A stretch of 64,000 nucleotides of DNA from VFKU01 sp964411925. GTDB lineage: Bacteria; Hydrogenedentota; Hydrogenedentia; Hydrogenedentales; GCA-2746185. Positions 43,711-51,719 of the stretch are shown here, piece after piece; positions within the stretch are counted from its first letter, which is position 1; each line of letters begins with the position of its first letter. The DNA is taken from assembly GCA_964411925.1 (NCBI GenBank), contig CAYPNI010000003.1:1-64000 (forward strand), in the 5' to 3' direction. The notes beneath the pieces were generated by a model. That model was not told the origin of the DNA and searched no databases. It saw only the letters and a program-made list of their open reading frames with translations. The position numbers were made by a program, and so were the translations under genes.

Positions 43711-45576
43711 ATGCGATCCCGCGCGGGCCGGCTCGTGGTGGTCGCCGCGATGGCCGCGTCGGCGGTGAGCATGGAGGCGGTAGCCTATTCGGTCCGCGGG
43801 ACGGTCCTCGATGTGGAGGGCGCGCCCATCGCCGGCGCGCGGGCCTGGCTCACCGTATCGCGCGAAAGCCGCGTCGCGAATACCGGCATCGACGGCCGGT
43901 TCAATTTCGACGATGTGTCGTCGGGCCCGGCGCAACTCGTGGTGTACGCGGACACCTTTGCCCTGGGAGGGATGGAAGGGCCGATCATCCGCAACGAAGA
44001 CGTCTCGATTGTGCTGGAGCCACCGCGATCGACGCGCGTCCGCGTGATCAACATGCGGTACGAGGCCATCGAAGGCGCGCGCGTGTCCCGCATGACGGTG
44101 AACGACCGGTTCACTGCGTACGTTGAGGACCTCGCCGAACTCGGGTTCCCGGTGAACCGCAGCGACGAGGACGGCTTCCTCGATCTGCCTCCCCTTCCTC
44201 GTGACGCGTTTCTGTCCGTCACATTCGCGGGCGCCGGATACGCGGATGCGCAGTTGCCGGCGCTGCCCGCGGGCATCGAAAACCTGGACGTGCCGCTGCC
44301 GGACGGCGTTGCTGTGGTCGGCCGCGTGATGGATGCAGACGGCGGCGGCGTCGCGCGGGCGCGCGTTTCGATCTACCGGCCGCGGGAAGAGGGCGGCGCC
44401 GTGCACGCTGCCGAGGCGCTCACCGGGCCCGAGGGCTTCTACCGCGCGCTCGTGCCGCCGGGCGCGTATTTCGCCGCCGCGCGCCATCCGGACTTTGCCA
44501 TGCCCGATCCGGCGCCGATCGACGTGCGCGCGCTGGACGCGGAAACCGTCGCCGATCTGCGCTTGCGTGACCCGCATCGCATCGACGGGCGAGCGCTCGA
44601 CATGACGGGGTCGCCCGTGGCGCTGGCCCGGTTCGAGTATCACTCGGGCGATTTTGTCGTGGACGAGACGGTCAGCGATGTGCGGGGTCATTTCGAGCTG
44701 ACCGTGCCCGAGGGACCGGGCGCGATCCACGTGACGCCGCCGTATCGCATGGCGACAAAAGAATTTCCGCGCGTCTACCTCGACATTCGGGCGGCTGAAG
44801 CCGTGGTGCGCCCGTCGGCCATCGAGTTTCGACCCTTGCCCGAACTTGAGAGCCGCGTCCTGCTCGCGGACGGCTCGCCGGCCACACGCGCACTGATCGA
44901 ATCGCTCGATCTGGATCCGCCGGTCTTCGTGCTGACCGGAGACGACGGGGCGTTCACCATCGCGCTCGACGCGTTTCCGGAAGCGAAGATTCGGTTTCGG
45001 GTCGAAGACGCGCTGCAGCTCCAGCGCGCTGAAATCGAACTCGATCCCAAGAAACTGGCGTTGTCCGAGGTCAGGCTTCGTCCATTCGAACCCGAGGCCG
45101 CACTCGAACCTGAAAAAGCGGCGAACGATCTGCGCGCGCTTGTGGGACGACCCGCGCCGGAGTTTGCGTGCGACGCCTGGTTCAACCTGCCGCCCGGCGC
45201 GGATTCGCCGAGCGTGGCGTCACTGCGGGGCAAGGTCGTCGTGGTGACGATGTGGGCCGGTTTCGATTTCCTGGGCCCGAGCCGTGCACGCGCCAACGAA
45301 TTGAACGCGATCCATGCGTTGTACGAGGGCGTCGAGGACGTCGCGTTCGTCGGAATCCACGACTCGACCGTCGAGCCGGGCGATGTCGCGCGTTATGTTC
45401 GCCAGCTCGGCGTCGCGTATCCCGTGGGTTGCGACCAGGAACCGTACGAGACGTTTGCGCGATATCTCACGCGGCAGATACCGCAGACGGTGTTGATCGA
45501 CAAGCGGGGCCTGCTGCGGTACTACTCGACGGATGGGCGGCTCGTCGAACTGATCAAGGTCCTGCGGAACGAGTGA
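43711..45576 (+). CDS. exported carboxypeptidase-regulatory-like protein with C-terminal thioredoxin-fold domain lacking cysteines
   Basis: A 621-residue protein with a signal-like N-terminus (SRAGRLVVVAAMAASAVSMEAVA). Regulatory-like beta domains fill about 25-460 (for example SVRGTVLDVEGAPIAGARAWL). The last 150 residues match a TlpA/redoxin fold: LVGRPAPEFACDAWFNLP, LRGKVVVVTMWAGFDFLGPSRARANEL, VAFVGIHDSTV, and IPQTVLIDKRGLLRYYSTDGR. At the active site the usual WCxxC is WAGFDFLG (about 515-522), so the protein cannot do thiol-disulfide exchange in the standard way. It may be a binding or peroxidase-like relic. The gene follows the related protein after 3 bases. Confidence 0.82.
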   Translation: MRSRAGRLVVVAAMAASAVSMEAVAYSVRGTVLDVEGAPIAGARAWLTVSRESRVANTGIDGRFNFDDVSSGPAQLVVYADTFALGGMEGPIIRNEDVSIVLEPPRSTRVRVINMRYEAIEGARVSRMTVNDRFTAYVEDLAELGFPVNRSDEDGFLDLPPLPRDAFLSVTFAGAGYADAQLPALPAGIENLDVPLPDGVAVVGRVMDADGGGVARARVSIYRPREEGGAVHAAEALTGPEGFYRALVPPGAYFAAARHPDFAMPDPAPIDVRALDAETVADLRLRDPHRIDGRALDMTGSPVALARFEYHSGDFVVDETVSDVRGHFELTVPEGPGAIHVTPPYRMATKEFPRVYLDIRAAEAVVRPSAIEFRPLPELESRVLLADGSPATRALIESLDLDPPVFVLTGDDGAFTIALDAFPEAKIRFRVEDALQLQRAEIELDPKKLALSEVRLRPFEPEAALEPEKAANDLRALVGRPAPEFACDAWFNLPPGADSPSVASLRGKVVVVTMWAGFDFLGPSRARANELNAIHALYEGVEDVAFVGIHDSTVEPGDVARYVRQLGVAYPVGCDQEPYETFARYLTRQIPQTVLIDKRGLLRYYSTDGRLVELIKVLRNE

Positions 45577-45577
45577 G

Positions 45578-46012
45578 TCAGCGTCTCGCCGTGGTGCGCA
45601 CCTGGCAATTGACCCAGCCCGAATCGCCGTCGGCGTAGTGTTCCTTCTTCCAGATCGGCAGGCGGTGTTTGATCTCGTCGATGATGTAGCGGCAACCGTC
45701 GAACGCGACGCCGCGATGGCCCGCGCTGACGCCGGCCCAAACCGCGAGATCCCCGATCGCGAGCGAACCCACGCGGTGGACGCAGACCGCGCGCGTCAAC
45801 CCGAATTTTTCGCGCGCCTCGGCCAACACGGCCTCCCCCTCCTTCACGGCGACGGCTTCGTAGCCCTCGTAGTCGAGGCGGACAACCCCGCGCCCCTCGT
45901 TCTCGTTGCGCACCCAGCCTTCGAACACAACGCAGGCACCGGCGGAATCGTCGGCGAGCGCGGCGTGCAGCACGGCGGCGTCAATCGGCTCGGGACTCAG
46001 GGAGAATTTCAC
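45578..46012 (-). CDS. moaE: molybdopterin synthase catalytic subunit MoaE
   Basis: The large subunit of molybdopterin synthase, which adds sulfur from MoaD thiocarboxylate to precursor Z (cPMP). From GTG 46012 it is 144 residues. Key family stretches are seen: GACVVFEGWVRNENEGR, LDYEGYEAVA, RVGSLAIGDLAVWAGVSAGHR and the active-site segment DEIKHRLPIWKKEHYADG with its lysines. The GTG overlaps the moaD stop (GTGA), and its ribosome binding site GGAGG lies in the last codons of moaD. Longer in-frame starts would read through moaD. Confidence 0.95.
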   Translation of the reverse strand: MKFSLSPEPIDAAVLHAALADDSAGACVVFEGWVRNENEGRGVVRLDYEGYEAVAVKEGEAVLAEAREKFGLTRAVCVHRVGSLAIGDLAVWAGVSAGHRGVAFDGCRYIIDEIKHRLPIWKKEHYADGDSGWVNCQVRTTARR

Positions 46013-46278
46013 GGCCCGCAGCCTCCGGCGACGGGCGGGATGAACACGATGGTGTCTCCCTCGGTAATCTCCGACGACCAATCGGCGAATTCTTCGTTGA
46101 TCACGAGTTTGAGCCGGCCGCGTTCGAGTTCGAAACCGTGCCGCGCGTCGAGTTCATCGTAGACGTCCGCGGCGGTGCGCGCCGAGGTCCAGACGTGCTC
46201 CTCCGCCATGCCGCGCCGCTCGCGCAACAGCGCAAAGTACTGCACGGTGATGCGGCGCGATTCAGCGGTCGCCGTCAT
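46009..46278 (-). CDS. moaD: MoaD (molybdopterin synthase sulfur carrier) with extra residues after Gly-Gly
   Basis: An 89-residue ubiquitin-like sulfur carrier. The beta-grasp body (ITVQYFALLRERRGMAEE; EITEGDTIVFIPPVAGG) is typical. Normally MoaD ends at the second Gly, which is adenylated and thiocarboxylated; here the frame continues with Cys-Gly-Pro before TGA. The GGAGG encoding these glycines doubles as the ribosome binding site of moaE. To be active the tail would need removal, as happens for the sulfur carrier QbsE, which ends in GGCF and is trimmed by a JAMM protease. It overlaps mobA by 4 bases and moaE by 4 bases. Confidence 0.9.
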   Translation of the reverse strand: MTATAESRRITVQYFALLRERRGMAEEHVWTSARTAADVYDELDARHGFELERGRLKLVINEEFADWSSEITEGDTIVFIPPVAGGCGP

Positions 46279-46889
46279 CGGACGGGCCCGCTTTCGCGCA
46301 GGAGCCGCTCGGCCGCGGCGAGGTCGTCCGGCGTGTTGATGTTGAAGAGCATGCGGTCCTCGGGCGGGCAGAGCAGGCGCACGTCGGCGTCGCCCAGCGC
46401 CTCGCGCAGGCTGGAGAGGCCGCTCTCGAACCGCGCGCGGAGCGGTTCACGGAGCGACGGCTCGTAAATGGCGAAGAGCGGCTCGAAATGGCCGTCGGAC
46501 GCCATGAACGCCGTCCCCTGGCGGTGCGGGTCGCGGCTCATCAGCAGCGTGCGGATGCCGCGCGCATCGGCAAACGGCAGGTCGCACGCGAGGACGAGCC
46601 AGGCGACTCCGGGGTGCGCCTCCATCGCGGAGAGGACGCCGCCGATCGGGCCCGCGGATTCGTAGCCATCGTCGATCGCGGGAAGATCTTTCAGCGCGGC
46701 CACGCCGTGTTGGTCTGGCCGCACGCTGACGAAGGCCTTGCCGGTCACACTGCGCAACAGGTCGTAGGCGTGGCGCGCTTGCGGTACGCCGTGCACCGAA
46801 ATGGCGGCCTTGTCGCAGCCCATCCGGCGGCTGTGTCCGCCCGCGAGCACGAGGCCCCAGACGGGAGGCGCATCAGTCTGCGGCGACAT
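46275..46889 (-). CDS. mobA: molybdenum cofactor guanylyltransferase MobA
   Basis: Transfers GMP to molybdopterin to make the MGD cofactor used by DMSO-reductase-type enzymes. The nucleotide-binding signature LAGGHSRRMGCDKAAISVHG, the segment SAGPIGGVLSAMEAHPG, and LVLACDLPFADARGI are family hallmarks. From ATG 46889 it is 204 residues, normal for MobA; GTG 46907 is an alternative. It overlaps the 3' end of moaC by 17 bases and moaD by 4, so the five genes are probably translated from one message. Its presence suggests that bis-MGD enzymes occur elsewhere in the genome. Confidence 0.93.
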   Translation of the reverse strand: MSPQTDAPPVWGLVLAGGHSRRMGCDKAAISVHGVPQARHAYDLLRSVTGKAFVSVRPDQHGVAALKDLPAIDDGYESAGPIGGVLSAMEAHPGVAWLVLACDLPFADARGIRTLLMSRDPHRQGTAFMASDGHFEPLFAIYEPSLREPLRARFESGLSSLREALGDADVRLLCPPEDRMLFNINTPDDLAAAERLLRESGPVR

Positions 46890-47346
46890 AGTCGCTCTTG
46901 CCTCCACGCTTCTCGATGAGCCGCAGGTCGCGCACGACGATGCCGTGCGAGAGGCCCTTGCACATGTCGTAGACGGTGAGCGCCGCGACGGACGCGCCGG
47001 TCAGCGCTTCCATTTCGACGCCGGTCTTGTGCGTAACCGCGCAGCGACAGTCGATTGCCAGCGTGCCGTCCGCGCCGGGCGTGATGTCGATGCGGCAATC
47101 GTCGAGGCCGATGGGATGGCACATCGGGATGAGTTCGCTGGTCTTCTTGGCCGCCATGATTCCCGCGACAATCGCCGTCTGGAACACAGGGCCCTTTGGA
47201 CTCGTCAACTCGCCGTTGGAAATCGCGGCGGCCACTTCGGCGGGCAGCGCGACGATCGCGCGCGCGTGCGCCGTGCGGCGCGTGGGCGTCTTGCCGCCGA
47301 CGTCCACCATGCCGGGCTGGTTCCTGTCGTTGATATGCGAGAGCAT
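46873..47346 (-). CDS. moaC: cyclic pyranopterin monophosphate synthase MoaC
   Basis: Converts the MoaA product to cPMP in molybdenum cofactor biosynthesis. At 157 residues it has the normal length. Conserved parts are present: MVDVGGKTPTRRTAHARAIV, KGPVFQTAIVAGIMAAKKTSELIPMCHPI with the catalytic-site His, TGVEMEALTGASVAALTVYDMCKGL, and the terminal GGKSDYVA. It directly follows the moaA stop (TGAATG). Cytosolic, hexameric in known members. Confidence 0.97.
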   Translation of the reverse strand: MLSHINDRNQPGMVDVGGKTPTRRTAHARAIVALPAEVAAAISNGELTSPKGPVFQTAIVAGIMAAKKTSELIPMCHPIGLDDCRIDITPGADGTLAIDCRCAVTHKTGVEMEALTGASVAALTVYDMCKGLSHGIVVRDLRLIEKRGGKSDYVAAD

Positions 47347-48387
47347 TCAGCCGCCCATCCGATACATTTCGACTTTGGTGCCGAGTTGAGCGCCCGCCGA
47401 GGCGCGCAGTTCCGAGTATCGATCGTCGCGCATGGACCACACGCCCCGCAGCAGCCGGTCGAGCCCGGCGGCGTCCGCTCCCGCGCGCAGCGGCCCGCGG
47501 AGATCGGTGCCGGTGGAAGCAAACAGGCAGGTGTAAAACACGCCGTCCGCTGAAATGCGCGCGCGCGTGCAATCGCCGCAGAAGGTTTCCGTGACGCTCG
47601 AAATGAAACCGACCTCGCCCCGGCCGTCCTCGAACACGTAGCGCGACGCGACCTCGCCGGTGTAGTTCGCGTCCGCGGCGCGCAACGGATACCTCGCGTG
47701 GATGCGGTCGCGCAGCTCGCGCGACGACACAACCTCATCGAGTTTCCAATGATTGCGCGTGCCGACGTCCATGTACTCGATGAACCGGATGACGATGCCC
47801 GTCCCGCGGAAATGTTCGACCAGATCGAGCACAGTATGATCGTTCACGCCGCGCTGCACGACGGCGTTCACCTTAATCGACTCGAAGCCCGCGGCCTGCG
47901 CGGCTGCGATGCCGTCGAGGACGTTGGCCACCGGCGCGCCCCGGCCGTTCATGCGGCCCGAAACCTCGTCGTCGAGCGAATCGAGGCTCACCGTCACGCG
48001 GCGCAATCCGGCCTCGCGCAGCGCGGCGGCCTGGCGGCGGAGCAACAGCCCGTTCGTGGTCAGGGCGAGGTCCTCGACGCCGTCGATCGACTGGAGGCGA
48101 CCGATGAGGTCGGGCAACTCCTTGCGCAAGAGCGGTTCGCCGCCGGTGATGCGCAGCTTGGTGACGCCGAGACGGACGAACGCGCGCGCGAGCGTTTCGA
48201 TCTCGTCAAACGTGAGCAACTCGGTCTCGGGCAGGAACTTGTAGCCCTCTCCGAAGCGATCGAGCGGCATGCAATACGGACAACGCAGGTTGCACTGATC
48301 GATGACGGAGATGCGCAGGTCGTGCAGCGTGCGGCCGAGTCGATCGGCAACGCGCGGCTGGGTATGAGCGGATCGAACGGTAGCCAT
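47347..48387 (-). CDS. moaA: GTP 3',8-cyclase MoaA (radical SAM)
   Basis: The radical SAM enzyme that starts molybdenum cofactor synthesis from GTP. The SAM cluster motif is in DQCNLRCPYCMPLDRFG. The C-terminal cluster motif CxxCx13C is in FCGDCTRARISADGVFYTCLF, and the required Gly-Gly ends the protein (EMYRMGG). From ATG 48387 it has 346 residues; an upstream in-frame ATG at 48408 is possible, but a TAGTAT sequence just before it looks like a -10 box. It is the first gene of the moaA-moaC-mobA-moaD-moaE set. No moeA or mog is nearby. Confidence 0.96.
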   Translation of the reverse strand: MATVRSAHTQPRVADRLGRTLHDLRISVIDQCNLRCPYCMPLDRFGEGYKFLPETELLTFDEIETLARAFVRLGVTKLRITGGEPLLRKELPDLIGRLQSIDGVEDLALTTNGLLLRRQAAALREAGLRRVTVSLDSLDDEVSGRMNGRGAPVANVLDGIAAAQAAGFESIKVNAVVQRGVNDHTVLDLVEHFRGTGIVIRFIEYMDVGTRNHWKLDEVVSSRELRDRIHARYPLRAADANYTGEVASRYVFEDGRGEVGFISSVTETFCGDCTRARISADGVFYTCLFASTGTDLRGPLRAGADAAGLDRLLRGVWSMRDDRYSELRASAGAQLGTKVEMYRMGG

Positions 48388-48530
48388 CGGATACGTCCAG
48401 ACGGACATGATACTAAACAGCCGGGGCGCGATGATGATTTCGGCCGGCGCGCATCGAGGCACGCCCGTGGACTCTGTTATTCTGCGCGCGCCGCCGCGGG
48501 AGGCGCCGCGGTGCGGCCCTGGAGGACCTG

Positions 48531-48989
48531 ATGGACGCGACGCTCATCCTGCCTGCGCTGATGCGCTGGATTCACATGCTTGCCGCCGTCTCGGTGGCGG
48601 GCAGCATCTTCTTTTTCATGCTTGTGCTTCGCCCCGCGGCGACGAAGGCGCTCACGGCCGAACAACACGCGGCGCTGCGCGAACCACTGATGCGCCGTTG
48701 GAAGATGATCATCCACCCGTCGATCGTGCTGTTCCTGCTGAGCGGGTTCTACAATTACATCACCGTGACCAGCCCGTTGCACGAGGGCCAGGGACTGTAT
48801 CATGCGCTGTTCGGCGTGAAGTTTCTGCTCGCGTTGGTCGTGTTCGCGCTGGCGATCGTGCTCACCTCGACGCGGAACTGGTCGGTCCGCTGGCGCGAGA
48901 GCCGCGGCGCGTGGCTCGCGCTGGCCATAGTCACGCTGGCAGTGGTGCTGATCGGCGGCGTGATGAAGGTGATGCCGGCGGCGGAGTGA
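48531..48989 (+). CDS. four-helix integral membrane protein (CopD-like)
   Basis: A 152-residue protein with four predicted membrane helices at about 8-32, 58-76, 88-110 and 128-146. The start has GGAGGACCTG directly upstream. The pattern (LMRWIHMLAAVSVAGSIFFFMLVLRPA; HPSIVLFLLSGFYNYI; KFLLALVVFALAIVLTS) resembles CopD-domain or DUF2269-type membrane proteins, in which an early His faces the membrane. No copper-binding periplasmic domain is attached. Function is not assigned. It is divergent from moaA and convergent with the acyltransferase fusion. Confidence 0.75.
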   Translation: MDATLILPALMRWIHMLAAVSVAGSIFFFMLVLRPAATKALTAEQHAALREPLMRRWKMIIHPSIVLFLLSGFYNYITVTSPLHEGQGLYHALFGVKFLLALVVFALAIVLTSTRNWSVRWRESRGAWLALAIVTLAVVLIGGVMKVMPAAE

Positions 48990-48998
48990 CTTTCCCCG

Positions 48999-51260
48999 CT
49001 ACGACGCGGTCCCGCGCAGCACGTTGGCCGTTTCCTGGGGCGCTTGCCGGTGCGATTCGTGGGCAACACGGAGCGCGGCGTGCGGGCGTTGTTCCTGCGC
49101 CCACAGCAGGAACCGGTAGACGCGCTCGAAGACCTCCGGCGCGCGCGGGCCGTTGACAATGCCGTGGTTTTCGCGCTCGAAGATGGTCAGTTCCTTCAGG
49201 GGCGTGCCGACCTTCGAGAAAATGTCCATCGCGCTCGCGGGATCCACGACGGGGTCCTTTGACGACTGTACGACCAGCGTCGGGACGACGATATCCGGAA
49301 GAACGCGCTCCATCGCTTCCATTGCACGGTTGAGTTCGCGCACGCCGGTGATGGGATTGCGTTTGTAGTTGATGTTCTCGTTCTCAGGCGAATTCTGGAC
49401 GTATTCCCAACCGGTATCGCCCCCGCGGATCCGCTGGATGAGGCTGTTAAAGCCGACGACGGAGGGCACGAGCCGCGCGGCGAACTGCCGCAGCTTGAGC
49501 GGCGCGCACACGGAGAACACGGCCTTGAGTTTGTCACGCTTGAGCCCGGCGCCGAGCAGGGCGAGCGTGCCGCCGGTCGAAAACCCGCCAAGGATGACGT
49601 CGTCCGTCAGTGTCTTCACCACGACGTAGCCGCGGTTGAGCGATTCGTACCATTCGCTCCAGTTGGTCTGCGCAAGGTCTTCGGGCGCGGTGCCGTGCCC
49701 GCGCAGTCGCACGACATAAACGAGGTAACCGCGTTCGTAGAGGAACTGCGCGAGGGCCTGCACTTCGCGGGGCGCGGCGAGGTAGCCGTGCACGAGCACG
49801 ATGCCCGCGCGGTATCGCTCGGGCACTAGCAGATACGGCCGCCCGACGTCCATCGGGTGGCTCTCCGCGGTGCGGAACTTGAGATAGTCCGACTCGAACA
49901 GGCGCTGGTCCTCGTCGAGGTACATCTTGCGGAGCTTCTCCGACAGCTCGGAGCGTGGCATTTCCGCGATGCGTTGCACGCGCTCGACAAAGCCTTCGAG
50001 CGGCTCCACTTCGTTCGCAATGACGTACGTCATCTCCATCGCGCGAATCGTATGGAAATCGGATTGTCCCGGAGTCACGCCGGGCGTGCGCCGGTAGAGC
50101 GGCCCCTCCTTTTCGAGTACGCCCTCGCGCAGGCACAGTTGGAGGAAATCGTCAAACTTCGCGCTCGGGTCCTCGTACAGCACGTCCTTGTAGGTGCTGC
50201 GGAGCAGGCTGTGCAGCTTGTGCTTGTTCTCCTGGACCATCTCGTGCGTGGCGAGGAACACGCGGTTGCGGTAACGGCGCTCGGTGAACGGCGTCGCGCC
50301 CTGGTAGCGCACGATGGTCGCGAATACGTGGTCGTAGTTGACGCGCGTGAGCCGGTAGATGCTCTCCATGTACCGGTGCATGAGCTCGTCCGCGGCCTCG
50401 TGGAACATCGAGCGCGGGTCGGCCTCGAGCTTGTGCAGATCGTCGCCACAGGCCATGAGCTCGGCATAGCGCGGGTCGTACAGATAGCCGCGCACGTCGA
50501 TCGGCTCGCCCATCGTGACGTCGATGTCCGTGTCTTCGGAGAGCAGCGTCCCTTCGACGGACAGCTCTTCCAGGGCGCGTTCGCTGAGGTCTTTGGACAT
50601 GGCCGACGCCATGCGCAGAATGACGTTGTCCCGCGCGCGGATCGGGTAATAGGTGATGTTGATCGGGACCACGACCGTGCGCCGGCCGATGATGGCCGCG
50701 ACGTCTTCGTCCTCGCCGATGCCGAATTTGGCGCGCGCTTCTTCCAGGCCTTCCTTCTTCGGGTTGTTGTAAATGCACTCGAGCTTGTGCCGGTAGAACT
50801 CGGCGCGCAGCGCGAGCAGTCCCGCGCCCTTGTGCGGAGGGCGCCGTTCTCCGCGGTTGTAGACGTTGAACGAGCCCGCGGGATCGATAACTTTCTTGTC
50901 CTTGATCATCTGCCCTTCGGGGAAGATGACCCAGGGGTGATCACCCTTGAGGAGCGACCGCACGATGACTTTGTCCCGGTCGGGATCCTGCGTCGAGACC
51001 GTTCCCATGCTCCGCAGGAACTTTCCGATGCGCCCGACGAAGAGTTCGTCCGCGGCGAGCGACCACACTTCTTTCCCCGTGTGTTTGTGAATTTGGTACG
51101 GCAGGAGGATGGTCTCAAGGCGGGTAAAGTGGTTCACGGCGAAAATGATCGCCATGTCGTCCTTGATTACGTCCGCGTTGTGGAGGCGCACGTCGGCCTT
51201 GATGAGCCGCGACGCCAGGCGCAACGCCCACTTGGTCGATGTAAACGCAAACGACGGCAT
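48999..51260 (-). CDS. fused PlsC-like acyltransferase and alpha/beta hydrolase
   Basis: A 753-residue two-enzyme protein. The N-terminal half (about 20-270) is a PlsC-like acyltransferase: NHFTRLE at 43-49 corresponds to the NHx4D motif, with Glu in place of Asp, and FPEGQM corresponds to FPEGxR. A helical middle section (about 290-460) has no recognised family. The C-terminal half (from about 485) is a carboxylesterase-like alpha/beta hydrolase: GIVLVHGYLAAPREV, nucleophile elbow GFSTGG at Ser561, Asp in QSSKDPVVDPASA, and His in ERENHGIV. It could both attach and remove acyl groups on lipids. No signal peptide is present. Confidence 0.87.
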   Translation of the reverse strand: MPSFAFTSTKWALRLASRLIKADVRLHNADVIKDDMAIIFAVNHFTRLETILLPYQIHKHTGKEVWSLAADELFVGRIGKFLRSMGTVSTQDPDRDKVIVRSLLKGDHPWVIFPEGQMIKDKKVIDPAGSFNVYNRGERRPPHKGAGLLALRAEFYRHKLECIYNNPKKEGLEEARAKFGIGEDEDVAAIIGRRTVVVPINITYYPIRARDNVILRMASAMSKDLSERALEELSVEGTLLSEDTDIDVTMGEPIDVRGYLYDPRYAELMACGDDLHKLEADPRSMFHEAADELMHRYMESIYRLTRVNYDHVFATIVRYQGATPFTERRYRNRVFLATHEMVQENKHKLHSLLRSTYKDVLYEDPSAKFDDFLQLCLREGVLEKEGPLYRRTPGVTPGQSDFHTIRAMEMTYVIANEVEPLEGFVERVQRIAEMPRSELSEKLRKMYLDEDQRLFESDYLKFRTAESHPMDVGRPYLLVPERYRAGIVLVHGYLAAPREVQALAQFLYERGYLVYVVRLRGHGTAPEDLAQTNWSEWYESLNRGYVVVKTLTDDVILGGFSTGGTLALLGAGLKRDKLKAVFSVCAPLKLRQFAARLVPSVVGFNSLIQRIRGGDTGWEYVQNSPENENINYKRNPITGVRELNRAMEAMERVLPDIVVPTLVVQSSKDPVVDPASAMDIFSKVGTPLKELTIFERENHGIVNGPRAPEVFERVYRFLLWAQEQRPHAALRVAHESHRQAPQETANVLRGTAS

Positions 51261-51424
51261 ACTCTCCCCCGGCGGCCTCAGGCGCGAGGCGAACCGACCA
51301 CCCGCGTAAGTGTACCGTATTGGACGCCCGGCGCGGGAGCGATATTCACTGATTCAGATGGATGGACTCGCGCGGATAAGAATCGCTGCGTCGCGAACTT
51401 CACTCCTCCCCGTGACGGGCGGCG

Positions 51425-51718
51425 TCAGTGCGCAGTGCGGGCCGCGCGGTTTACGCGGTAGACGAAAGCCAGGACTTCGGCCACCGCGCGATAGAGCGGT
51501 TCGGGGATTTCGGTGCCGAGATCTAGCGCGGCCAGGGTCTGCGTGAGGTCGGCGTCTTCGTGAATTGCGATGCCCTGTTCGCGGGCGATCTCGATGATGC
51601 GCTGGGCGATCAGTCCCGACCCGCTGGCGACCACGCGCGGGGCCTGCTCCTTCGCAGCGTCGTAGCGTAGCGCCACCGCGCGCTTTCGGACGGGCTCCGA
51701 TTCCTCGGGGGTGGGCAT
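51425..51718 (-). CDS. FlhB C-terminal-domain homologue (FhlB-like)
   Basis: A 97-residue protein equivalent to the cytoplasmic C-terminal half of the flagellar export switch FlhB after its self-cleavage point. It begins with RKRAVALRYDAAKEQAPRVVASGSGLIAQRIIEIAREQGI, matching the part after NPTH in FlhB. No membrane domain or NPTH motif is present. Stand-alone copies (FhlB/YlqH) can partly substitute for the FlhB C-domain in export-specificity switching. ATG 51718 follows the fliK-like stop by one base; longer in-frame readings lie inside the fliK-like gene. Confidence 0.87.
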   Translation of the reverse strand: MPTPEESEPVRKRAVALRYDAAKEQAPRVVASGSGLIAQRIIEIAREQGIAIHEDADLTQTLAALDLGTEIPEPLYRAVAEVLAFVYRVNRAARTAH

Positions 51719-51719
51719 A

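Noticed and set aside
46013..46081. Longer N-terminus for MoaE from an upstream in-frame codon
   Set aside because: It would translate the end of moaD in another frame and lacks similarity; GTG 46012 has GGAGG upstream and overlaps the moaD stop.
49857..51461. 534-codon plus-strand frame opposite the acyltransferase/hydrolase fusion
   Set aside because: The translated protein is dominated by Arg/Val/Leu with no motifs, and the opposite strand has well-conserved catalytic motifs throughout. The frames at 3838-5175, 7528-9072, 51873-53825 and 55114-57222 were rejected for the same reason.
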